This document shows positions 22,363 to 28,697 of a DNA stretch of 64,000 nucleotides, piece after piece. Within the stretch, counting starts at the first letter, position 1; the number at the start of each line of letters is the position of its first letter. The position numbers and the translations under genes were made by a program. Origin of the DNA: a virus; IMG/VR virus record IMGVR_UViG_3300035162_004655, positions 1 to 64,000 of that record; one strand, written 5' to 3'. Under the pieces are notes generated by a model. It made no database searches, was not told the DNA's origin, and saw nothing but the letters and a program-made list of their open reading frames with translations.

Positions 22363-23526
22363 ATGGCAGTCAATATTAGTAAAGTTGAAAAACTTACAGG
22401 TTCTTCGGGTCCTATATCTTTTTCTCAAATTAAAGATGAGTTTGGAGGAAATACTACAAATATCCGTGCCTCACTTTATAGAAGAAATGATGGTGATAAT
22501 GTAGATTGGGACGGTCCTAATGCATCAAAAATTGAACCAAAAATTCCTGATGCAACAGAAAATCAAGACATTGGTTCCAAAAATAATTGGAATGTGAGTG
22601 CATTAAGAAATACTGTCATGGAGTATAATGTCACTCAGAGTGGAAGTAATGAGGAACTGGTATATTTTGATAGTGATACATCAACATGGAATGGAAATTT
22701 AAATCGTAATGTTTTAAAGAAATTTGATGTAACAGGAACTATCTTTGCAAATCAAATTAATAAAGATGCACTTACATTTGGAGGTGATTTATATAATTTA
22801 GAAATTGAGGTTGATGGGACCGGAAAAATTTATGGTGAGGGAGGTAGTATTGGATCTGGAGCAGGAGGAGATGCACTGTATGTAAACAATACCAGAACAA
22901 ATTCACCTGTTGAGATTTATTCCTACGGACAAATTTATGCTGGAGGTGGTGGAGGTGCTTCTGGAAATCCCGGAAATAGTGGTTCAAGTTTAAGTTGTAG
23001 TAGTACCAGTTATTATAATGCGAACAATCCATTTAGGAGTGGAACCAATTTAAGTGATGCAAGACCTGGGCAAACATGTCGTAGAGCAAGAAGTGGAGGA
23101 AGATGGGTGAGTGCAAATCAAAGTGGTATAAGAAATCGTTGTCGTGGAGGTGGAACAAGAAGAGGTAGTGGTGATTATCCGGGAGGTAATTATCAGTGTT
23201 CTTCATCTTGGAATGTTCTTTGTGTACGAACCAACAGTTATAATTTAGGTGGAGGTAATGGAGGAAATGGCGGTAGTGGAGGACGTGGCAGAGGATTCAG
23301 TTATCAGAGTGGAAGTTTGTCAGGAAATTCTGGAAACAGTGGAAACTCAAATAGTTGTAGTGGAGGTACTTCAACAGGAAACCGTGGAAATTCTGGAACG
23401 AGTGGTGGAGATTGGGGACAATCTGGAGGAAGTGGTGCTTCTGCAGGAATTGCAATTCAAAAGAAGAATGCCGTGATGAAAAGTTATACAAGCAATACTG
23501 TAAAGGGTAGGATTGTTGATATATAA
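22363..23526 (+). CDS. glycine-rich tail adhesin / fibre-tip protein
   Basis: 387 aa. The N-terminus (MAVNISKVEKLTGSSGPISF) is of the type seen in T4-like cyanophage structural proteins. Residues about 170-370 are glycine-rich runs (GGGGGASGNPGNSG, GGGNGGNGGSGGRGRG, GNSGNSGNS) with several Cys and Arg, like the polyglycine lattices of T-even gp38-type receptor-binding tips. It ends in a short hydrophobic-basic tail. Probable role: receptor recognition. It lies among oxygenase and zinc-ribbon genes. Confidence 0.78.
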   Translation: MAVNISKVEKLTGSSGPISFSQIKDEFGGNTTNIRASLYRRNDGDNVDWDGPNASKIEPKIPDATENQDIGSKNNWNVSALRNTVMEYNVTQSGSNEELVYFDSDTSTWNGNLNRNVLKKFDVTGTIFANQINKDALTFGGDLYNLEIEVDGTGKIYGEGGSIGSGAGGDALYVNNTRTNSPVEIYSYGQIYAGGGGGASGNPGNSGSSLSCSSTSYYNANNPFRSGTNLSDARPGQTCRRARSGGRWVSANQSGIRNRCRGGGTRRGSGDYPGGNYQCSSSWNVLCVRTNSYNLGGGNGGNGGSGGRGRGFSYQSGSLSGNSGNSGNSNSCSGGTSTGNRGNSGTSGGDWGQSGGSGASAGIAIQKKNAVMKSYTSNTVKGRIVDI

Positions 23527-23545
23527 TGTGCAATGAGATTTTACT

Positions 23546-23875
23546 ATGTTAGATGATTTAGTATTTAAATTTATGGATGAATTTTTCTTAAAAGAGAGAG
23601 AAATATTCTTTGATGCATCTAAGAACTGTCAAAAAGAACGATGGAGTATTTGTCAGGCATGTGAACACTTTGATGAACCGGAGGAAGGATGTAAAGAATG
23701 TGGATGTTATTTACCTCATAAGATAAAAGATCAGTGGGGTGATTGTCCATTAGATAAGTGGATATCAAATGATGAAGAATGGAAGAGTAAGTATTATAAT
23801 GAATTAAAAGATGTTATAATAGAGAAGTATCCAGAGTATCAAGAACTAATTGAAAAACATGAACGAATCAATTGA
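23546..23875 (+). CDS. six-Cys zinc-ribbon-like protein, copy 1
   Basis: 109 aa. Residues about 35-75 hold C-x2-C, C-x2-C-G-C and a final CP-x2-KW (CQACEHF, CKECGCYLPHK, GDCPLDKW). This is a compact metal-binding module with a paralogue at 24460-24738. N- and C-terminal parts are helical. Possibly a chaperone or cofactor for its tail or oxygenase neighbours. It overlaps the third oxygenase. Confidence 0.75.
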   Translation: MLDDLVFKFMDEFFLKEREIFFDASKNCQKERWSICQACEHFDEPEEGCKECGCYLPHKIKDQWGDCPLDKWISNDEEWKSKYYNELKDVIIEKYPEYQELIEKHERIN

Positions 23876-24476
23876 ATTAAAGGGAAGATATTCTGATTTC
23901 ATTGGAGAATACTCATGTGTATATTCTACGGAGTATTGTAATGAGATTATAAGGGGTTTTGATTATTATCAGGATATTAATGCAGTCTATTGTGAGGATA
24001 ATCAATTTCCGAATAGTAATGCCGGTAGGTTTGATTGGGCATTAGATTTATATGATATGGGTCCAAGTTTAGATGGACCTGTATCTAAACAAATGAATGA
24101 AGTATTGTTTGAATGTTTAGAAGAGTATACACAAGTCTTTGGTCATTTAAAAACAGTACCATTTTATTCACTGGCACAAAAGATACAGAAGACTCCTGCC
24201 GGTGGTGGTTATCATGTCTGGCACGATGAGAATAGTAGTATACAAGAAGCACGAAGAGCTCTTGTATGGATGGTATATTTAAATGATGATTATGAAGGAG
24301 GAGAAACAGAGTATTTGTATTATAAGAAAAGAATACAACCAGAGAGAGGTAAGTTACTTATATGGCCTGCAGGTATGACACATTGCCATAGAGGAGGATT
24401 GGTATTGAAAGGTAATAAGTATGTTGCAACAGGATGGTTCTATCTGGGAGGAATGGATTATGCAAGAGAAGAATAA
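23859..24476 (+). CDS. 2OG-Fe(II) oxygenase, prolyl-4-hydroxylase-like (third of three)
   Basis: 205 aa. The core GGGYHVWHDEN gives an H122-D-E124 ligand pair (HxE rather than HxD), followed by MVYLNDDYEGGETEY, LIWPAGMTHCHRG (distal His near 175) and a C-terminal strand. This is a typical phage P4H-like oxygenase layout. Start 23859 is preferred over an in-frame TTG at 23850. It overlaps both zinc-ribbon genes, so all three are translationally linked. Confidence 0.87.
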   Translation: MNESIELKGRYSDFIGEYSCVYSTEYCNEIIRGFDYYQDINAVYCEDNQFPNSNAGRFDWALDLYDMGPSLDGPVSKQMNEVLFECLEEYTQVFGHLKTVPFYSLAQKIQKTPAGGGYHVWHDENSSIQEARRALVWMVYLNDDYEGGETEYLYYKKRIQPERGKLLIWPAGMTHCHRGGLVLKGNKYVATGWFYLGGMDYAREE

Positions 24477-24738
24477 AGATGAGGAATTTCCTTCTGTTAA
24501 TGAACAAGGAAAGAATCTGGCAAAGTTTACATTTGAAGTAGTAAAGAATGTAATTGATCTATCACCTAGTAATGAGACTAAGTTACTTCTATCTAAAGAA
24601 GAACAGAAGGAAAGATTGGATATATGTAAGAAGTGTGAGTATTATAGTGTAAGACAGAATAGATGTAGACAGTGTGGTTGTCATCTGTCTCATAAGGTGA
24701 AGTTTGGTGTGAGTCGGTGTCCAATAGGTAAATGGTAA
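24460..24738 (+). CDS. six-Cys zinc-ribbon-like protein, copy 2
   Basis: 92 aa, start 24460 after GGGAGGA. The C-terminal half repeats the copy 1 pattern: CKKCEYY, CRQCGCHLSHK, SRCPIGKW. The N-terminal half is helical and unrelated. The pairing of two paralogues around one oxygenase suggests a functional unit. Function unknown. Confidence 0.75.
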   Translation: MQEKNKDEEFPSVNEQGKNLAKFTFEVVKNVIDLSPSNETKLLLSKEEQKERLDICKKCEYYSVRQNRCRQCGCHLSHKVKFGVSRCPIGKW

Positions 24739-24770
24739 TCTAATAAGAGTGTATTGAAGAGTATCTATGA

Positions 24771-25808
24771 TTAAATGTAATTCCACTTGTGATCAAATGC
24801 CCATTTCCAGTATTCACCATTCATCCTATTCTTAATGTTGCGTGTTATACCTCCCACACCACTATAATCACCTTCACTCTTAATATAAAATGATGCTTCA
24901 CTTATGCTATTGAAGGTAATCGTTTCACCGGTATGAATGTTAATACCTTTTACCGGTTTCCTTCTTTTGGCTGCACTTATTGCAGATGCTTTCTTATAAT
25001 GTTCTGTACTATGCCTATTAGTGGCAAAGGTGATCTTATCATAAGAAATGATCTTACCTTTCTTATGGAACAGATACCAACCCTTACATTGTAGTTTATT
25101 CTTATGGGGACTTTTTAATGATTGAAATACACCATTATTATTCTTTTTATCTCCTGTTATGAACTCTGCACAGTCTGCCTGACTCTTCCATTCCTTATAT
25201 TCACCATTAGTATTATATCCATAGACACCAGTTCTAATTCTAATCTGCTTATCTTTCCATTCTTTTAATTTCTCACCTTTCCAAGTCCATCTATAATTAT
25301 GTGATTGAAATACATTACCTTTACAACATTGTCTAATACATTGTCTTTCATTTCCAGAAGGTTTATATCCTAATGTTTCTAATGCTGCGACACCAACAGT
25401 ATCATAGTCACAAATATAAACATCATCTAATGTATAACAACTGACGGCACGACTGTTAGGATGCTTAGACCAATACTTTGATGGTTTAGATATACCTTCT
25501 CCACCATAGGTACAGTTATATCCCGCACCATCACAGGTATTATATTCTGCAATGTAATGTTTTTCTCTTTCATTTACATTATCATCAGTACATTCTTCTA
25601 ATACTCTAAACTTAAAGTTGTTACTACCATACTTATTGATTGCTTTAATAATAGGCATTGAATGAATGGAATTGTATGCCGATGTACTCTCTTTTAATCT
25701 GGCATTATTGATGTGTTCTTTCCATCTATCATATGGATTGAGTTTAGTTGTTTTACCAATATATTGCTTACCATTCAGATTGTTTGTAATGCTGTAGATG
25801 TATGCCAT
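24771..25808 (-). CDS. GIY-YIG homing endonuclease with repeated DNA-binding motifs
   Basis: 345 aa, the only convincing minus-strand gene. The N-terminus YIYSITN...KQYIGKT with Arg28 is a GIY-YIG nuclease domain to about residue 110. The rest has repeated NUMOD1-like units of the form V-x-x-Y-x-x-x-G followed by a helix and a W/Y turn (near 125-185, 200-260 and 280-345). TATAAT on the minus strand (25815-25820) lies just upstream. Start 25808 is chosen because the GIY motif begins at residue 3. It is inserted next to the origin-like region. Confidence 0.88.
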   Translation of the reverse strand: MAYIYSITNNLNGKQYIGKTTKLNPYDRWKEHINNARLKESTSAYNSIHSMPIIKAINKYGSNNFKFRVLEECTDDNVNEREKHYIAEYNTCDGAGYNCTYGGEGISKPSKYWSKHPNSRAVSCYTLDDVYICDYDTVGVAALETLGYKPSGNERQCIRQCCKGNVFQSHNYRWTWKGEKLKEWKDKQIRIRTGVYGYNTNGEYKEWKSQADCAEFITGDKKNNNGVFQSLKSPHKNKLQCKGWYLFHKKGKIISYDKITFATNRHSTEHYKKASAISAAKRRKPVKGINIHTGETITFNSISEASFYIKSEGDYSGVGGITRNIKNRMNGEYWKWAFDHKWNYI

Positions 25809-25880
25809 TATTGAATTATAATATATTCGTGTGTTCTGTATATATGCTGATTTAAAACTATTATAGAGATTTAACAAGTC

Positions 25881-25932
25881 TGTGGATAAGTATTGTATTT
25901 CTGTGGATAAACCCTATTATTTGTGTGGAAAA
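25881..25932 (+). other. three phased DnaA-box-like sites
   Basis: TGTGGATAA at 25881-25889 and 25902-25910 are exact reverse complements of the classical DnaA box TTATCCACA. TGTGGAAAA at 25924-25932 is the reverse complement of TTTTCCACA, the form I recall for cyanobacteria. All three face the same way with 21- and 22-bp steps (two helical turns) in AT-rich DNA. Candidate origin element. Confidence 0.6.
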
Positions 25933-25935
25933 CCT

Positions 25936-25991
25936 CTTATAAAGTTCTCATAAACCTCAGATCTTATGCCTTATAAAGTTCTCATAAACCT
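25936..25991 (+). repeat. 22-bp direct repeat pair
   Basis: Identical 22-bp units at 25936-25957 and 25970-25991, beginning CTTATAAAGTTC and ending ATAAACCT, start 34 bp apart. They follow the DnaA-box-like sites directly. AT-rich direct repeats next to initiator boxes are common in origins. Confidence 0.85.
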
Positions 25992-26097
25992 TCTGAGACT
26001 TGTGACCTTTACCTGCGAGCATAGCACACCGAGAGTATTTTGTCAAGACCCCCCACATAAAAATCCTGAGACCCACACATTTTTTCTCGTCGAGACT

Positions 26098-26105
26098 TAT
26101 AAATA
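26098..26105 (+). promoter_or_regulatory. T4-type late promoter within the palindrome array
   Basis: TATAAATA, a perfect late core, lies between the first two palindromes. Confidence 0.6.
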
Positions 26106-26133
26106 ATCCTTATGGATCTCGTCGAGACAGCAC

Positions 26134-26162
26134 TTGACATCTAGACGAGATAACAGTATAAT
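26134..26162 (+). promoter_or_regulatory. consensus sigma-70 promoter overlapped by operators
   Basis: TTGACA (26134-26139), 17-bp spacer, TATAAT (26157-26162): a perfect match to the bacterial housekeeping consensus. The spacer contains the TCTAGACGAGA site, with full palindromes on each side, an arrangement typical of a tightly repressed or autoregulated promoter. Confidence 0.8.
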
Positions 26163-26194
26163 ATACAAGTAACATACAAATCTCGACGAGACCC

Positions 26195-26386
26195 ATGTAT
26201 TACTACGATCACAATCTCGACTATACATCATTAAGCAATGATCATAATGTATACGATCTCGACGAGATGTGTGAGCAATACATGCATAATACATCACGAG
26301 ATATGCAACTAGATGCATACGATGATGATGAGTACGCACGAGATACACATGATTACGTCGAGCTTGCATATAAGCACTACGCATGA
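26195..26386 (+). CDS. Tyr/Asp/His-rich small protein, 63 aa
   Basis: The first ATG after the consensus promoter, about 25 bases downstream of the likely start site. Composition is unusual: about half the residues are Asp, Tyr, His or Glu, with no clear fold. Palindrome copies lie inside the frame (YDLDEM). It may be a real early protein or only a frame through the repeat array. Confidence 0.45.
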   Translation: MYYYDHNLDYTSLSNDHNVYDLDEMCEQYMHNTSRDMQLDAYDDDEYARDTHDYVELAYKHYA

Positions 26387-26416
26387 TATAATACGTAAAC
26401 ATCACACGAGATACAC

Positions 26417-26569
26417 ATGTACGCACAGAAACGCATTGTGAGTGTTACATTAGACATTGAGTGTTATGAAGATCTAGATCTTAAGAATATCAATTGGGTT
26501 GATATCTTGGGACTAGAAGGTGATGAGAATATTGATATTACTATAAAAGAGACTGCAGATATCTACTAG
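26417..26569 (+). CDS. hypothetical protein, 50 aa
   Basis: Preceded by TATAAT at 26388-26393 and a half palindrome. Product is acidic (VTLDIECYEDLDLKNINWVD). A perfect 14-bp palindrome, AAGATCTAGATCTT, lies inside at 26469-26482. Function unknown. Confidence 0.6.
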   Translation: MYAQKRIVSVTLDIECYEDLDLKNINWVDILGLEGDENIDITIKETADIY

Positions 26570-26597
26570 TGTGCCAGTTCGTGGATCGGCACAGTTT
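26570..26597 (+). terminator. hairpin with short T-run
   Basis: TGTGCC (26570-26575) pairs with GGCACA (26588-26593), followed by GTTTT. A weak intrinsic terminator, or part of the repeated intergenic cassette. Confidence 0.5.
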
Positions 26598-26628
26598 TAA
26601 ACTGGTGTCTTGTGCCAATCGTGGAACC

Positions 26629-26668
26629 GTCCACTAAATGAGCACAGGGCACCAAAATCGTGTATTGT
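26629..26668 (+). promoter_or_regulatory. early-type promoter, TATTGT variant
   Basis: A GTCCAC box (26629) lies 34 bp before TATTGT (26663-26668). Between them is GAGCACAG and CAAAATCG. Four promoters in 26629-28247 share this form. Confidence 0.68.
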
Positions 26669-26696
26669 AGTTAAGTTCAAACAATTCATTCCAAAA

Positions 26697-26864
26697 ATGA
26701 TTAACAACGACACACTTGAGATGTTATCAGCACGGGAACAGTTAATGGAAGATATCATCGCAATTGTTGATGGTGAACTTAGTGGCATTATAAGTGATCG
26801 ATTGAGTGATGAATTGACAACGCGACTATGTGATGCTGTCTTTAAGAATTTCCCTGCTAAATGA
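26697..26864 (+). CDS. hypothetical protein, 55 aa
   Basis: ATG at 26697 after an early-type promoter. Helical and acidic (LEMLSAREQLMEDIIAIVDG). Ends CTAAATGATAC, a 3' sequence repeated after neighbouring genes. Function unknown. Confidence 0.68.
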   Translation: MINNDTLEMLSAREQLMEDIIAIVDGELSGIISDRLSDELTTRLCDAVFKNFPAK

Positions 26865-26887
26865 TACCATGTGCCAAAAGTACTAGT

Positions 26888-26927
26888 GGCACAATAAATG
26901 AGCACAGACCTCAAAACCGTGTATTGT
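26888..26927 (+). promoter_or_regulatory. early-type promoter, TATTGT variant
   Basis: A GGCAC box (26888) lies 34 bp before TATTGT (26922-26927). The box is the right arm of a TGTGCCA/TGGCACA hairpin (26870-26893). GAGCACAG and CAAAACCG follow as in the sister promoters. Confidence 0.68.
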
Positions 26928-26952
26928 AGTTAAGTCATCAGGAATTCACCAA

Positions 26953-27192
26953 ATGCAAGGTTACAACGGTTGGGCAAATTGGGAGACCTGGAATGTTGCT
27001 CTCTGGATCGGAAATGATTGTGGTTTGTATGAACTTGCATGTGATGTTGCAAAAGAGGGTGGAACTTATGGTCACCTGGTGAGTATGATTCAAGAGTGTG
27101 GAAGTAAAGAAACACCAGACGGATGTAAGTGGGACGATGTTAAGATAGACGGATTACGGATAAATGAAATGATGAAAGAACTTGTAGACTAA
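26953..27192 (+). CDS. conserved phage protein (NGWANWETWNVALW type), 79 aa
   Basis: The N-terminal GWANWETWNVALWIGND motif defines a small protein type widespread in phages (I recall it as DUF7249). The role is unknown. It is expressed from its own early-type promoter and leads a three-gene group. Confidence 0.8.
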   Translation: MQGYNGWANWETWNVALWIGNDCGLYELACDVAKEGGTYGHLVSMIQECGSKETPDGCKWDDVKIDGLRINEMMKELVD

Positions 27193-27234
27193 GTAACACT
27201 TACTCAACTCACACTCACTAACACTTTTTTTCAA

Positions 27235-27384
27235 ATGGATTACGACACTTTCGACACTGACATCTTCTCTGAGATTAATGACATGCCGGGTGAGATTTAT
27301 GATGTGATTGAATATAAAGAAGAATATGAAGATGATAAGAAGTTTGATGTGGAAGGATATCTCAACGGTAAGATAGACTACTAA
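27235..27384 (+). CDS. acidic hypothetical protein, 49 aa
   Basis: ATG at 27235. Almost one third Asp and Glu (YKEEYEDDKKFDVEGYL). No family recognised. The spacer before it has an ACTCAACTCACACTCACTAAC motif that recurs in part after the gene. Confidence 0.65.
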   Translation: MDYDTFDTDIFSEINDMPGEIYDVIEYKEEYEDDKKFDVEGYLNGKIDY

Positions 27385-27415
27385 GTAACACTCACTCACT
27401 TCACTATCTAACATC

Positions 27416-27583
27416 ATGCTCAAAGGACAAGTATTAAAAATCGTTGGTGAAACTGCAAGAGACGTTGATCCTAACATGACAAGATTGGAGAAGTTTGAAG
27501 TATTTTGCCGTGTATGTGATGGATTACTTAAAGATGGTAGAATTAGTTCTGCTAAACATCATGCATGGACAAACCCTTTTTAA
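27416..27583 (+). CDS. hypothetical protein, 55 aa
   Basis: ATG at 27416. Basic and helical (LKIVGETARDVDPNMTRLEK), with one Cys pair (CRVC) and a His-rich end. It resembles small phage DNA-associated proteins, but I cannot name it. Confidence 0.65.
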   Translation: MLKGQVLKIVGETARDVDPNMTRLEKFEVFCRVCDGLLKDGRISSAKHHAWTNPF

Positions 27584-27643
27584 CACTTAAGAAAAACACT
27601 AAATGATACTCGGGTCAGCCGCGAGTAGACAGTTGGACAAAGT

Positions 27644-27683
27644 GGCACAAGGTTTCGGCACAGACCTCAAAACCGTGTATTGT
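27644..27683 (+). promoter_or_regulatory. early-type promoter, TATTGT variant
   Basis: A GGCAC box (27644) lies 34 bp before TATTGT (27678-27683), with CGGCACAGACCTC and AAAACCG between. It is preceded by CAGTTGGACAAAGT, close to the sequence before the promoter at 17304. Confidence 0.68.
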
Positions 27684-27711
27684 AGAAGGGTCAAAGAAAT
27701 TCACCTCTCAA

Positions 27712-27927
27712 ATGCAAACCTACACCGACCCTTGCACCTATGCCATGCAAAGTGATATGAACCGTCTCAAGGAAGAGATTGCCTCAGACCTTGCAAACTA
27801 CATGCTGGAGATGATGCCTCCCCTTGATATGTGTGTCGATTTCGTATGCGATCGTTTCGGTCTTGATTGTACCGACGAACTTGTAGATTTCGTTGCTGAT
27901 TGTCACGATGAGTTCTTCGGTAACTGA
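27712..27927 (+). CDS. hypothetical protein, 71 aa
   Basis: Acidic helical protein with five Cys (DMCVDFVCDRFGLDC). Could bind metal or form disulfides. First gene after an early-type promoter. Function unknown. Confidence 0.7.
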   Translation: MQTYTDPCTYAMQSDMNRLKEEIASDLANYMLEMMPPLDMCVDFVCDRFGLDCTDELVDFVADCHDEFFGN

Positions 27928-27956
27928 TACTAACTAACCCTTCACTATCTAACATC

Positions 27957-28169
27957 ATGTTCTATTCTGTCATCGGTGGGTATCACTCCCAAAATGAAGA
28001 TTTCAAATCAATGATGATTTTCAAAGATGAGTTATCTGCTATTGAATATGCAAAATATCTTGAAAATGAGGACGGTTATGATTATGCTCTAACCGAACTT
28101 CATGAGGTTAGAACTATTAAAAATCTTCATAAAGAACAAAGGTATCATCGCATTGTAACTGCTAAATGA
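27957..28169 (+). CDS. hypothetical protein, 70 aa
   Basis: Alpha-beta protein with FKSMMIFKDELSAIEYAKYL, a pattern found in several small phage proteins. Followed by the repeated CTAAATGATACTC sequence. Function unknown. Confidence 0.7.
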   Translation: MFYSVIGGYHSQNEDFKSMMIFKDELSAIEYAKYLENEDGYDYALTELHEVRTIKNLHKEQRYHRIVTAK

Positions 28170-28207
28170 TACTCAGAGCGGCCGACCCTGTGCCAGTTGG
28201 TCAAAGT

Positions 28208-28247
28208 GTCCACTAAAACGGCACAGACCCCCAAAATCGTGTATCTT
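28208..28247 (+). promoter_or_regulatory. early-type promoter, TATCTT variant
   Basis: A GTCCAC box (28208) lies 34 bp before TATCTT (28242-28247). A TGTGCC/GGCACA hairpin (28189-28225) covers the box. GGCACAGACC and CAAAATCG match the sister promoters. Confidence 0.62.
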
Positions 28248-28305
28248 ATAGGAGTGGAGGGGACAGCACCTCACCACACCTCTCAGACCTTTCTACCTGC
28301 CTCTC

Positions 28306-28623
28306 ATGCGTAAAATCGAAACCCAGATGATCACAGCAGTTCAGAACGATGAACGTTGGTCATCTGCTAATACGACTGTTATCCCCGGTTGGGAGGGCAC
28401 CTCTGATGTATACCTCCACGGCAACAAAATTGCCACAATCGGTGAAGATTGGATGCAATTGTTCGACGGTGGTTATCAATCAAAGACTACAAAGTCACGT
28501 TTGAATGCTTTACTTTCTGCCTTCGGAATGGACGGTGAGTATGTTTTTCAAAAGAACTTTCAGTGGTTCGTTAACTATCAAGGTTCACCAATTCCTTTCT
28601 TTGACGGTATGCGTCTTGCATGA
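28306..28623 (+). CDS. conserved phage protein, 105 aa
   Basis: Has the pattern MRKIETQMITAV...RWSSANTTV...VYLHGNKIATI, a small phage protein type I recall from several myoviruses and podoviruses. Beta-rich; function unknown. Followed by a strong terminator. Confidence 0.75.
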   Translation: MRKIETQMITAVQNDERWSSANTTVIPGWEGTSDVYLHGNKIATIGEDWMQLFDGGYQSKTTKSRLNALLSAFGMDGEYVFQKNFQWFVNYQGSPIPFFDGMRLA

Positions 28624-28638
28624 TTAAAACCAAAAAAG

Positions 28639-28666
28639 AGTGGGCATCATGTTATGCCCACTTTTA
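28639..28666 (+). terminator. strong intrinsic terminator
   Basis: AGTGGGCAT (28639-28647) pairs with ATGCCCACT (28654-28662) around CATGTT and is followed by TTT. A is abundant on the 5' side, so it may act in both directions. Confidence 0.85.
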
Positions 28667-28697
28667 CTCAATCGTTCTCATTCTCATCATTCTCTAA

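Larger units (their letters stand above)
26085..26267 (+). repeat. array of TCTCGWCGAGA palindromes
   Basis: Full 11-bp sites at 26085-26095, 26117-26127, 26181-26191 and 26257-26267, with a one-arm variant (TCTAGACGAGA) at 26140-26150. Half sites continue at about 26215, 26295, 26338 and 26405, including a 14-bp repeat ACGAGATACACATG (26338-26351 and 26406-26419). They surround and enter a perfect sigma-70 promoter. Likely operators or iterons. Confidence 0.8.

Noticed and set aside
22363-23526. Possible diversity-generating target in the adhesin gene
   Set aside because: No reverse transcriptase, template repeat or typical variable-region end is seen in the window.
26097-26426. A 109-aa open frame on the minus strand across the palindrome array
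   Set aside because: Rich in His, Arg, Tyr and Ser in a way that mirrors the repeats; no ribosome site, and the + strand promoters point the other way.
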